64,000 bases of DNA from Microbacterium lacus. Its GTDB lineage: Bacteria; Actinomycetota; Actinomycetes; Actinomycetales; Microbacteriaceae. This document shows, piece after piece, positions 32,517 to 39,982 of this stretch. The notes under the pieces are model-generated. The model was not told the DNA's origin, did no database searches, and worked only from the letters and a program-made list of their open reading frames with translations. The DNA lies in contig NZ_BAAAPK010000001.1 in NCBI RefSeq assembly GCF_039531105.1, forward strand, positions 2,480,001 to 2,544,000. Direction: 5' to 3'. Every line of letters begins with the position of its first letter. Positions within the stretch are counted from its first letter, which is position 1. The position numbers and the translations under genes were made by a program.

Positions 32517-33485
32517 TCAGGTCGCGGCATCCCACCATTCGAGGACCCGCGTCGCCTGCAGCGTGAGCCATCGCGACGGCTCCCCCTCGGGCACATCCAC
32601 GTCGAACCAGGTGCGTCCGGCGAGCGGGGTCGTCTGCAGCCATCGCCCGTCGGGCGTGCGGGCGGCGCGGACGACCTCGATCGCCTCCGCGAGCCGCGCG
32701 TCGGGTGGTGTGCCCTCGTGGAGAGACACCTCGCGGAAGTGATCGAGCGCCGCGAGCGCGCTGTACCGGTGCCGGTTCGGGGACACGAAGCGATGCACGA
32801 ACTCGCCCACGGACTCCCCGGTGCTCGCCCGGAACATCAGCCGCCGCGAGAGCAGGTACTCCTCACCGCCGTGGCGGGATTCGCGCAGACCCGTGTCGCC
32901 GGTGAGCTTCTCGTAGGCGAGCATTCCGCGCACCGCGTTGAGGGTCGAGTGGAACGACGAGCGCACCGAGTCGCCCTCTTCGGCCTCGCAGTTCCAGCCC
33001 CCGTCTTCGAGTCGGTGCGCGGGGAACCACGCGGCGAGCTGCGACACGTCGGCCCCGAGCCACGCGCCGGCCGCCAGCGTGTACGAGTTGATGCACACGT
33101 CCACCTCGCCACCCCAGTACGGCAGGTCGTCGTACTCCCACCGCGAGTTCGCGGCGAGCTTCTCGGCGGAGCCGGCGAGCTCCGACGCGTCCACCCCCCA
33201 CTCGCGCAGGTCCTTGAGGACCCAGGTCGTCGCGACCCACGGCTGCCCGGGTTCTTGAGCCTCCGGACTGTCGAAGAAGCCCGCGGGGAAGAACGCGCCG
33301 CCCGCCCACTGCCCGTCGGCGCCCTGTTCGGCCAGCAGTCGGGCGCCGAACCCCTCCGACGCGACGCGCGCTCGCGTCGCCTCCCAGACCGCGGGGTCGG
33401 CCCCGGCGAGATCGCGCTCGACCTGCCAGCGGAGGGCGGGGTCGGAGTCGAGGAGCCAGTCGAGTGTGCGCGCGTCAGTCACCAT
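32517..33485 (-). CDS. Squalene cyclase-like alpha/alpha-barrel protein
   Basis: 322-residue protein resembling the terpenoid-cyclase/prenyltransferase alpha-toroid fold, with repeated W/G-rich motifs (LLAEQGADGQWAGGAFF, HRLEDGGWNCEAEEGD, ARTPDGRWLQTTP). It has no DxDD or comparable cyclase active-site motif, so cyclase chemistry is unlikely. These soluble proteins are usually annotated as 'squalene cyclase' or 'prenyltransferase' family; the function is unknown. ATG at 33485 (MVTDARTLDWLL) is the natural start; the open frame continues upstream without family similarity. Confidence 0.85.
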   Translation of the reverse strand: MVTDARTLDWLLDSDPALRWQVERDLAGADPAVWEATRARVASEGFGARLLAEQGADGQWAGGAFFPAGFFDSPEAQEPGQPWVATTWVLKDLREWGVDASELAGSAEKLAANSRWEYDDLPYWGGEVDVCINSYTLAAGAWLGADVSQLAAWFPAHRLEDGGWNCEAEEGDSVRSSFHSTLNAVRGMLAYEKLTGDTGLRESRHGGEEYLLSRRLMFRASTGESVGEFVHRFVSPNRHRYSALAALDHFREVSLHEGTPPDARLAEAIEVVRAARTPDGRWLQTTPLAGRTWFDVDVPEGEPSRWLTLQATRVLEWWDAAT

Positions 33486-33520
33486 GGCCGCACGATAGCC
33501 CTCATCGCCGACACCCGGTC

Positions 33521-34282
33521 TCAGCGCAGCCGCCGGCGGTACACCGCCATCGCGATGAGGTACGCGGCGATCAGGATGCCGACGCACCAGGCCAGTGCCA
33601 CCCAGATCTCGCTCCCGACCGGCTGCCCGGCGAACAGCGCGCGCAGCGTGTTGACGATCGGGGTGACCGGCTGGTTCTCGGCGAACCACGCCACCGGTCC
33701 GGGCATCGACGCGGTGGGCACGAACGCCGAGCTCAGGAACGGCAGGAAGATCAGCGGGTACGAGAACGCGCTCGCCCCGTCGACCGTCTTCGCGGAGAGC
33801 CCCGCGATCACCGCGAGCCAGGTGATGGCCAGCGTGAACAGGATCAGGATGCCGATCGCGGCGAGCCACGCGAGAGGACCGGCCCCGGTGCGGAAGCCGA
33901 CCGCGAAGCCCACGCCGATGACGACCGCGAGCGAGACGAGGTTCGCGACGAGCGAGGTGAGCACGTGCGCCCACAGCGCGCTCGAGCGCGCGATGGGCAT
34001 CGACTGGAAGCGCTCGAAGATGCCGCCCTGCAGATCCATGAAAAGGCGGTAGGCGGTGTAGGCGATGCCGGACGCGATCGTGATGAGCAGGATGCCGGGC
34101 AGCATGTAGTCGATATAGGACGCGGCGCCGGTGTCGATCGCCCCTCCGAAGACGAAGACGAACAAGAGCATGATCGCGACGGGCGTGACCGCGGTCGTGA
34201 TGATCGTGTCAGGGCTGCGCAGGATGTGGCGGAGCGACCGCCCGGTGAGGGTCGCCGTGTCGGCGGCGAAGTGGGCGCTCAT
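33521..34282 (-). CDS. ABC-2 type exporter permease
   Basis: 253-residue permease of the ABC-2/DrrB class with six membrane helices, for example PVAIMLLFVFVFGGAI, YIDYMLPGILLITIASGIAYT and WVALAWCVGILIAAYLIAMAVYRRR. It pairs with the ATPase encoded immediately upstream (4-bp overlap) to form an exporter of a drug, lipid or glycan. The whole PadR-DUF1048-ATPase-permease unit is a known actinobacterial arrangement for inducible drug exporters. Confidence 0.92.
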   Translation of the reverse strand: MSAHFAADTATLTGRSLRHILRSPDTIITTAVTPVAIMLLFVFVFGGAIDTGAASYIDYMLPGILLITIASGIAYTAYRLFMDLQGGIFERFQSMPIARSSALWAHVLTSLVANLVSLAVVIGVGFAVGFRTGAGPLAWLAAIGILILFTLAITWLAVIAGLSAKTVDGASAFSYPLIFLPFLSSAFVPTASMPGPVAWFAENQPVTPIVNTLRALFAGQPVGSEIWVALAWCVGILIAAYLIAMAVYRRRLR

Positions 34283-35139
34283 CGCCCTTCCTCCGACTCG
34301 TGGTGAAAGCGCGGGGATGAATCAGCACCTCGGGCCTGGTTGGCGTCGCTGGAGGCCGGAATCTCCCCGGGCTCTGACACCCCTGCCTGGTCACCGACGA
34401 TCGCGAGGAAGATCTCCTCGAGCGTCGGCTGCTTCCGGACATACTCGACCTGCGGTGGCGGCAGGAGGGCGGTCAGTTCGGCGAGCGTGCCGTCGACGAT
34501 GATGCGCCCCTCGTGGAGGATCGCGATGCGGTCGGCCAGGTGCTCGGCCTCGTCGAGATACTGCGTCGTCAGCAGCACCGTGGTCCCCGCGTCCGCCAGC
34601 CGGCGAACGGTCTGCCACACCTCGATCCGCGCCTGCGGATCCAGGCCCGTCGTCGGCTCGTCCAGGAAGATCACCGGAGGATCGCCGATCAAGCTCATCG
34701 CGATGTCGAGGCGGCGGCGCATGCCGCCGGAGTACGTGCCGGCGCGCCGGTGCGCGGCATCCGTCAGCGCGAAGCGCTCCACCAGATCGTCGGCGACCGC
34801 GCCCGGCGAGCCGACGTGCCGGAGACGTCCCACGAGGACGAGGTTCTCGCGTCCGGTGAGCATCTCGTCGACAGCGGCGAACTGGCCGGTCAGGCTGATC
34901 GCCTCGCGAACGCGGGCGGGCTGCTCCGCCACGTCGATGCCGTCCACCTCGATCACTCCGGCATCCGCCCCCAGCAGCGTCGCGAGGATGCGGATGATGG
35001 TCGTCTTGCCGGCGCCGTTCGATCCGAGCAGGGCGAACACGCTGCCCCGCGCGACCTCGAAGTCCACACTCCGCAGGACCGCCACATCTGCAAAGGACTT
35101 CTGCAGTCCGTGGACCCGGATGGCGGCATCCGCGATCAC
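34279..35139 (-). CDS. ABC exporter ATP-binding protein (DrrA-like)
   Basis: 286-residue ATPase. Walker A GSNGAGKTT, Q-loop SLTGQFAAVDEMLTGREN, signature YSGGMRRRLDIAMSLIGDPPVIFLDEPTTGLDP with Walker B, and the switch histidine region are intact. The C-terminal part after residue 240 is a DrrA-type tail. GTG at 35139 lies in a GTGA overlap with the DUF1048 stop and has GGAGGAAGAG upstream; the long frame reading into DUF1048 is a shadow. It energises the permease downstream. Confidence 0.93.
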   Translation of the reverse strand: MIADAAIRVHGLQKSFADVAVLRSVDFEVARGSVFALLGSNGAGKTTIIRILATLLGADAGVIEVDGIDVAEQPARVREAISLTGQFAAVDEMLTGRENLVLVGRLRHVGSPGAVADDLVERFALTDAAHRRAGTYSGGMRRRLDIAMSLIGDPPVIFLDEPTTGLDPQARIEVWQTVRRLADAGTTVLLTTQYLDEAEHLADRIAILHEGRIIVDGTLAELTALLPPPQVEYVRKQPTLEEIFLAIVGDQAGVSEPGEIPASSDANQARGADSSPRFHHESEEGR

Positions 35140-35510
35140 GGCTCTTCCTCCGCTTCGATCCGCCGGATGGTCTCGGTCAGGCGCGCCCGCTCCTTGTCGA
35201 TCCACCGCTTGCCGGTGTACGCGGCCGCGAAGGCGTCGGCGAACTCCACCGGATCCTCGCCGACGATCGCGGTGACCGGCGTCTGATCGGCGGCCGCCCG
35301 CTCCCACAGATCGGCGAAGTCGTGCAGCATCGTCATCATGACGGCCGGGTCGCCGTCCACGATGCCGCCGTTGTACATGAAGTAGCGCTCGAACGACGCG
35401 GCCGCCGTCTGGTACGGCTCGGGAAGCGCCTTCACACGCGCTCGGTACCGCCGCCATTCCTTCTTGTCATCGAGCGATCCGGTGATCACCTCGAACCACT
35501 TGGCAGCCAT
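35136..35510 (-). CDS. DUF1048 family protein
   Basis: 124-residue protein matching DUF1048 (KWFEVITGSLDDKKEWRRYRARVKALPEPYQTAAASFERY). Members usually lie between a PadR regulator and an ABC exporter, as here. The fold is helical and the role unknown; it may sense a signal or modulate the regulator. Its start is one base from the padR stop and its stop overlaps the ATPase start, so all four genes are one transcript. Confidence 0.9.
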   Translation of the reverse strand: MAAKWFEVITGSLDDKKEWRRYRARVKALPEPYQTAAASFERYFMYNGGIVDGDPAVMMTMLHDFADLWERAAADQTPVTAIVGEDPVEFADAFAAAYTGKRWIDKERARLTETIRRIEAEEEP

Positions 35511-35511
35511 G

Positions 35512-35841
35512 TCACACCTCTCTGTCGCGGAGCCGGTCGATACGGGTCTGGAGGAAGCTCCATGTCTTCCAGAACTCGGTGAGCTGAGCGCGTCCGTTCG
35601 CGTTCAGCGAGTAGACCTTTCGGGGCGGTCCCTTCTCGGAGGGGACTTTCTCGACGTCGACGAACCCGCGCTGCTCGATGCGGATCAGCAGGGCGTAGAC
35701 CGTCCCCTCGACGAGGTCGGTGAAGCCCTCGTCGCGGAGTCGCGCCGTGATCTCGTAGCCGTATGCGGGCCGATCGGCGAGCACCGCGAGCACGATGCCT
35801 TCGAGCGTGCCCTTGAGCATCTCGGTCATCTGACTGGCCAT
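35512..35841 (-). CDS. PadR-family transcriptional regulator
   Basis: 109-residue short-type PadR repressor. Winged helix: LKGTLEGIVLAVLADRPAYGYEITARLRDEGFTDLVEGTVYALLIRIEQRGFVDVE, followed by the wing (PPRKVYSLNANG) and the dimerisation helix. It is the first gene of the exporter operon and has three 23-bp-spaced TACCGG boxes in its promoter, so autoregulation and control of the exporter are likely. Confidence 0.93.
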   Translation of the reverse strand: MASQMTEMLKGTLEGIVLAVLADRPAYGYEITARLRDEGFTDLVEGTVYALLIRIEQRGFVDVEKVPSEKGPPRKVYSLNANGRAQLTEFWKTWSFLQTRIDRLRDREV

Positions 35842-35866
35842 GCCGTCCCACCTACCCTGTGTCGCT

Positions 35867-35925
35867 GACTACCGGTACAAAGTAACACTGAGTACCGGTA
35901 CTACGCAACACTGAGTACCGGCGCG
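35867..35925 (-). promoter_or_regulatory. Triple 23-bp operator array overlapping the padR promoter
   Basis: GACTACCGGTAC (35867), GAGTACCGGTACT (35890) and GAGTACCGG (35913) recur at exactly 23-bp steps. On the minus strand, TTGCGT (35903-35908) and TACTTT (35879-35884) form a possible -35/-10 pair with an 18-bp spacer, overlapping the boxes. TACCGGTA is palindromic, as expected for a dimeric repressor such as PadR. Confidence 0.75.
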
Positions 35926-35986
35926 TGTGTCAGTGTGTTTCACGCCCGCACGCCGCAGGCCTCGGGAGTGAATTAGCGTCGAAGAC

Positions 35987-36562
35987 ATGACCGGTTCCGC
36001 GGCCAGCCGCCCCCACGATCCCGACCACGCTCCCGCACGGAGCCTGGGCGCGTCGGCCACGGCCGACGAGTTCAAGGCCCTCTTCCGCGGTCACCCGGGC
36101 GGCATCGCCGTGATCACCGCGTTCGGCGAGCACGGGCCGGTGGCGCTCACCGCGTCCTCCGTGTCGTCGGTGAGCGCGGACCCGCCTCTGCTCATCTTCT
36201 CGGTGTCGGCGATCTCGTCGGCGACGCCCGCGATCGCCGCGGCGGAGTCGATCGTCGTTCACCTGCTCGACGCGGACGACATCGACGTCGCGCGGCTCGG
36301 CGCGCAGAGCGGGGTCGACCGCTTCGCCGATGCGACCGCCTGGACGCGGCTGGCCACCGGCGAGCCGGTCTTCCACGGCGTGCGGGCGTGGGCGCGCTGC
36401 GCGATCGTGAGCCGGATGGATGCCGGGAGCTCCACCGTCATCGCCGCTCAGGCCCTGCAGATCAACATCGAGCGCGACGTCGAGCCCGGGCATCACGGCA
36501 ACGCCCTGGTGTACCACAACCGCCAGTGGCACCGCCTGGGCGAGCACTCCCGCCTGGACTGA
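35987..36562 (+). CDS. Flavin reductase domain protein
   Basis: 191-residue FMN-binding flavin reductase-like protein (FKALFRGHPGGIAVITAFGEHGPVALTASSVSSVSADPPLLIFSVS; AWARCAIVSRM; HHGNALVYHNRQWHRLG). Such proteins supply reduced flavin to a two-component monooxygenase or reduce flavin generally; no monooxygenase gene is adjacent. ATG at 35987. The pdxH gene follows 34 bp after on the same strand. Confidence 0.9.
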   Translation: MTGSAASRPHDPDHAPARSLGASATADEFKALFRGHPGGIAVITAFGEHGPVALTASSVSSVSADPPLLIFSVSAISSATPAIAAAESIVVHLLDADDIDVARLGAQSGVDRFADATAWTRLATGEPVFHGVRAWARCAIVSRMDAGSSTVIAAQALQINIERDVEPGHHGNALVYHNRQWHRLGEHSRLD

Positions 36563-36596
36563 TCCTCCGCCCCCGACGCGGGGCTATCGTCTTCGT

Positions 36597-37241
36597 GTGA
36601 CCGATCCCGCCCTGCACCGCCACACCGACTACGGCGCCGAGAGCCTCGATGAGAGCGACGTCGGATCCGACCCGATCGAGCAGTTCGAGTCGTGGCTCCT
36701 CGAGGCCGCGGACCGCGGCGTCTACGAGCCGAACGCGATGGTCGTCGGCACGATCGGCGAAGACGGCACTCCCTCCAGCCGCACCGTGCTGCTGCGGGCG
36801 GTGGATGCCGAGGGCTTCGTCTTCTACACCGACCGGTCCTCGCGCAAGGGCCGTGCCCTCGCGGCGCACCCGGTCGCGACCCTGCTCTTCCCCTGGTACA
36901 CGCTGCACCGCCAGGTGATCGTCACGGGCGAGGTCTCGCGCGTGGACGATGCCGAATCCGACGCCTACTGGGCGACGCGCCCGCACGGGTCGCGCCTCGC
37001 GGGGACGGCGAGCGCGCAGTCGCAGCCGATCTCCTCGCGCACGGAGCTCGAGGCGCGCGTAGCCGCGCTGGAGGAGCAGTATCCGGAGGGTGCTGACGTC
37101 CCCCGCCCCGAGCGGTGGGGCGGCTACCGGGTGCGCCCGTCGCGCGTGGAGTTCTGGCAAGGCCGCAGCTCGCGCCTGCACGACCGGATCGTCTTCACCC
37201 GGCGTCAGGACGGCTGGGACGTGGAGCGGCTCCAGCCCTGA
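36597..37241 (+). CDS. pdxH: Pyridoxamine 5'-phosphate oxidase
   Basis: 214-residue FMN enzyme that oxidises PNP/PMP to pyridoxal 5'-phosphate. Motifs: PNAMVVGTIGEDGTPSSRTVLLRAVDAEGFVFYTDRSSRKGRALAAHP, LFPWYTLHRQVIVTGEV, and the C-terminal RPERWGGYRVRPSRVEFWQGRSSRLHDR, the PNP-oxidase signature. GTG at 36597 directly follows a pyrimidine-rich segment without ribosome-binding site, so a leaderless mRNA is possible. Confidence 0.96.
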   Translation: MTDPALHRHTDYGAESLDESDVGSDPIEQFESWLLEAADRGVYEPNAMVVGTIGEDGTPSSRTVLLRAVDAEGFVFYTDRSSRKGRALAAHPVATLLFPWYTLHRQVIVTGEVSRVDDAESDAYWATRPHGSRLAGTASAQSQPISSRTELEARVAALEEQYPEGADVPRPERWGGYRVRPSRVEFWQGRSSRLHDRIVFTRRQDGWDVERLQP

Positions 37242-37247
37242 GCGGCT

Positions 37248-37403
37248 TCAGGGTCGGCCGTCATCCACCCACCGTGAGTGCGCCTTCAGTGCGCTGAGCA
37301 CCGCGCCGCGGATGAGGAAGTACGCGCCGACCACGGCCCCGGCGATCAGGAGCCCGTAGATGACGAGGATGATCAGGTGCCAGCCCGCGAGTCCGGAGAA
37401 CAT
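37248..37403 (-). CDS. Small single-pass membrane protein
   Basis: 51 residues starting MFSGLAGWHLIILVIYGLL. One membrane helix (about residues 8-31) with a short charged C-terminus (KAHSRWVDDGRP). Proteins of this size with WHLII-type starts occur widely in actinobacteria, often without assigned function. It lies between the pdxH stop (7 bp away) and a YjbR-like gene. No strong ribosome-binding site was seen, so moderate confidence. Confidence 0.65.
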   Translation of the reverse strand: MFSGLAGWHLIILVIYGLLIAGAVVGAYFLIRGAVLSALKAHSRWVDDGRP

Positions 37404-37412
37404 CCGTCCACC

Positions 37413-37811
37413 CTATGACGGGCCGGGCTCGGCCTCGTCGAACGCCCGCCGCAGATACCGCGGTGCCTCCGCGCGCCACGCGTCTATCACGAGCTCGCGC
37501 AGGTGCTCATCATCGATCGCCCCGAGGCGGAACGCCACCTTGGGCTCGCACCACGCCGTGGTCGTGCGCAGGAAGACCTCTGGCGCCATCTCCACCAATG
37601 CGAGCGCGTCGACGCGGTCCGCGACCTTCACGGCGACGACCGGCTCGGAGGCGATGATCGCCCGCATGTCCGCGGGGATGCTGGGCCACGGGTGAACCTC
37701 CCAGGCGAACGGCCGGTTGCGCACGAACCACGATGCGCCGCTCGTGCGCTCGCGCTCCTCGACACCGGGCAGTCCCGCGACGGCACGACGGATGTGCTCG
37801 ATCGTCGCCAT
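37413..37811 (-). CDS. MmcQ/YjbR family protein
   Basis: 132-residue protein of the MmcQ/YjbR family (IRRAVAGLPGVEERERTSGASWFVRNRPFAWEV and CEPKVAFRLGAIDDEHLRELVIDAWRAEAPRYL). The family has a YjbR fold likened to CyaY/double-wing DNA-binding domains; the function is unknown. ATG at 37811 fits the family; the frame extends further upstream without similarity. Confidence 0.87.
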   Translation of the reverse strand: MATIEHIRRAVAGLPGVEERERTSGASWFVRNRPFAWEVHPWPSIPADMRAIIASEPVVAVKVADRVDALALVEMAPEVFLRTTTAWCEPKVAFRLGAIDDEHLRELVIDAWRAEAPRYLRRAFDEAEPGPS

Positions 37812-37851
37812 GACCCCACGGTACGACCGGCCGCCGACACCGCGGCGGCGG

Positions 37852-38187
37852 TCACCGATACGGGTTCGCGGTCTCGCCGCCGTCGGCATCCGCGGTCCCG
37901 GCGAAATGCCCTCGATCCCACGCGTCGCCGAGCGCCTCGAGGTCGCGCGCGAGCGCGTCGCGGCGGGCCGGACGACCGGTGAGACCGAGGATCACCGGGC
38001 GCGCGGGCTCATCGCCCTCGAAGTCGACCCACACCTCCGCCCCCTCCGCAGGGTCGTGCGCGCCGAACGCCGCGAGAGGGAACACCCGCGCCGCCCACAC
38101 GTCGACACCCGTGCCGAGCCGCACCTGAACCCGGTCGCCGCCCTCCGGGTCCGTCGTCGACACCACAATTGCGCGCTGGATCGCCAT
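37852..38187 (-). CDS. Orphan protein with phage baseplate gpV/VgrG-like OB-fold pattern
   Basis: 111 residues. The middle part (DRVQVRLGTGVDVWAARVFPLAAFGAHDPAEGAEVWVDFEGDEPARPVILG) resembles the OB-fold of baseplate gpV/gp5 and VgrG proteins, where a strand reading 'VWVxFExGDPxRPVxLG' is typical. No triple-stranded spike, PAAR or tail gene is nearby, so a tail function is doubtful. A stand-alone protein using this fold is more likely. Name and relation are inferred from pattern only. Confidence 0.6.
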   Translation of the reverse strand: MAIQRAIVVSTTDPEGGDRVQVRLGTGVDVWAARVFPLAAFGAHDPAEGAEVWVDFEGDEPARPVILGLTGRPARRDALARDLEALGDAWDRGHFAGTADADGGETANPYR

Positions 38188-38222
38188 GCGGACACGCTAG
38201 CGCGGCCGGTCTCGAGGACCGC

Positions 38223-38313
38223 GCGTGCACAACTCCTCAGATTCGCGGCGAAATCGGCCCGTGAGGTGCCTTTCGATCCGCCGACGCAAACGGAACTGAG
38301 GAGTTGTGCACGC
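38223..38313. repeat. Inverted-repeat element, arm GCGTGCACAACTCCTCAG (element B1)
   Basis: Arms at 38223-38240 and 38296-38313 are perfect over 18 bp across a 55-base loop. The word CACAACTCCT is shared with the element at 39129-39214. It lies between divergent genes, immediately before the lipoprotein gene. Confidence 0.75.
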
Positions 38314-38347
38314 CGCAGCCGGAAGAGCGCCGTGCAAGACTGAGCCG

Positions 38348-39100
38348 ATGCTCCCCCGCATCGCCGCCCTCCTCGCCTGCGCGCTGTTCCTGACCGGGTG
38401 CAGCCTCCTCGGCGCCGCGCCGTCGCCTGTGACGACCTACACCGACGCCACCGGCGAGAGCGTGACCGTGGACTGGGCGGACTACCCCGCCGCATCCTGG
38501 ATCGACGGCGAGCTGCTGCTCGAGGCCCCCGACGAGAAGGAGCTCGAGCCGACCGCGCGCGGTCTGGTCGCCGCGGTGAACGACGCGATCGCCGAAGCCA
38601 CCGGCATCCGTCTTGAGCCGCTGCGTTCCGAGTCGACGTGGTTCGACGAAGACAACTCCTACCCGCAGCAGGGCAACGGCTACGGGGGCGAGTCGATGCT
38701 GACGACGATCAACTGCTGCGAGCTTCAGGCCGACCGGGTGCCGCCGCAGGGCGAATGGCAGGCCGTCGTGGATGCCGCGTCCCGCGCCGCAGCCGAGTTC
38801 GGGCTCGGGCCGCTCCGGTTCGACGAGATCGACGGGGACTGCAACGGTCGAGAAGGGTGCTGGCTGTGGAGCGCGACCGCCACGGATGGCGTGCAGTGGC
38901 TGGCCCTGTCGATCAGTGACGCGGAGCGGGATCCGAGCGGCCAGGCGCAGATGGACGTCGAGCAGTTCGGCTGGCCGCCGCGCACGGTGTCGATCAGCTA
39001 CGGCGCCACGGTCGTGCGCGCGGGCGCGAAGGTCGGGTTCGCCGAAGCGATGCAGCCGTTCGTCGGGCTCGAGCGGCCGGCCGCGACCACGTCCGATTGA
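38348..39100 (+). CDS. Predicted lipoprotein, unknown function
   Basis: 250 residues. Signal peptide MLPRIAALLACALFLTGCS ends in a lipobox (LTGC) with the acylated cysteine at residue 18, so it is anchored outside the membrane. The mature domain contains five or more cysteines (NCCELQ, GDCNGREGCW) that can form disulfides, and alternates beta/helical segments. Family not recognised. ATG at 38348 was chosen to place the signal peptide at the start; the in-frame ATG at 38306 would precede it with 14 residues from the inverted repeat. Confidence 0.82.
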   Translation: MLPRIAALLACALFLTGCSLLGAAPSPVTTYTDATGESVTVDWADYPAASWIDGELLLEAPDEKELEPTARGLVAAVNDAIAEATGIRLEPLRSESTWFDEDNSYPQQGNGYGGESMLTTINCCELQADRVPPQGEWQAVVDAASRAAAEFGLGPLRFDEIDGDCNGREGCWLWSATATDGVQWLALSISDAERDPSGQAQMDVEQFGWPPRTVSISYGATVVRAGAKVGFAEAMQPFVGLERPAATTSD

Positions 39101-39128
39101 CGACCGGCGATCAGCGGAGCACCTCGGT

Positions 39129-39214
39129 GCGCACAACTCCTGCATTCGGCAGCTGAGACACGGCCGGACGGGCCGATTCGGCCCATTCCGCGACGGATTG
39201 CGGGAGTTGTGAAC
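39129..39214. repeat. Inverted-repeat element, arm CACAACTCCT (element B2)
   Basis: GCGCACAACTCCTGCATT (39129-39146) pairs with ATTGCGGGAGTTGTGAAC (39197-39214) at 14 of 18 positions. It shares CACAACTCCT and overall length with the element at 38223, about 900 bp away, so the two bracket the lipoprotein gene. It lies between convergent genes. Confidence 0.7.
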
Positions 39215-39226
39215 AGCGACCCGCGC

Positions 39227-39964
39227 CTAGGGCAACCGCAGGCCGGCCATCCCGCCGTCCACTGCGAGCAGTGTGCCGGTCGTCGAGGACGACAGCGGCG
39301 AAGCGAGGTACACGATCGCGTGCGCGACCTCCGCCGCGCTCACCAACCGCCCCATGGGCTGACGCGCACGCAGAGCGGATGCCGCCGCCTCGCGATCATC
39401 CGCGGCGTCCAGCAGCCGCCCCACCCAGGGAGTGTCCGCCGTGCCCGGAGTGACCGCGTTCACCCGGATGCCCTCGCGGACGTGATCAGCGGCCATCGCC
39501 AGCGTCAGCGCCGACACCGCACCCTTGCTCGCGGAGTACAGCGCCCGGTTGGGCACGCCGACGGTCGCGACAACCGACGAGGTGTTGACGACCGCCGCGC
39601 GAGCGGAGCGTCGCAGATGCGGCAGCGCCGCGCGGGTCACACGCGCGATCCCGACGACGTTGACATCGAGCACCCGGTGCCACTCGTCGTCGTCGTTCGC
39701 CGACACGTCGCCGGCCGCGCCGATGCCCGCATTGTTGATCACGATGTCCAGGCCCCCGAAGTGCGCGGCGACCGCGTCCACCGCGATACCGACCTGCCGC
39801 GCGTCGGTCACGTCCGCCTCGACCGCGAAGTGGCGCACGCCGGCGACGTCGCGGTCCAGCACCGCGACGCGCGCGCCGCGCTCGGCGAGCAGCGCCGCGA
39901 CGGCCTCCCCGATGCCGCTCGCACCGCCCGTGACGACCACGATCGCCCCGTCGAATTCACTCAT
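39227..39964 (-). CDS. SDR-family oxidoreductase, probable 2-keto-3-deoxy sugar acid dehydrogenase
   Basis: 245-residue classical SDR. Cofactor motif TGGASGIGEA, INNAG, and catalytic Ser and YSASK (VVNTSSVVATVGVPNRALYSASKGA) are intact. The aspartate after beta-2 (VLDRDV) favours NAD. It lies 18 bp downstream of the dehydratase gene and is divergent from lactonase and FAH hydrolase genes, so in the inferred pathway it oxidises the 2-keto-3-deoxy acid to a 2,4-diketo-3-deoxy acid. The exact sugar is not known. Confidence 0.9.
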   Translation of the reverse strand: MSEFDGAIVVVTGGASGIGEAVAALLAERGARVAVLDRDVAGVRHFAVEADVTDARQVGIAVDAVAAHFGGLDIVINNAGIGAAGDVSANDDDEWHRVLDVNVVGIARVTRAALPHLRRSARAAVVNTSSVVATVGVPNRALYSASKGAVSALTLAMAADHVREGIRVNAVTPGTADTPWVGRLLDAADDREAAASALRARQPMGRLVSAAEVAHAIVYLASPLSSSTTGTLLAVDGGMAGLRLP

Positions 39965-39982
39965 GGCCAGTCCTCCCGAACC

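Noticed and set aside
37852..38187. Prophage or tail-locus remnant
   Set aside because: Only one gene with an OB-like pattern; neighbours are ordinary chromosomal genes, with no integrase or attachment repeats seen.
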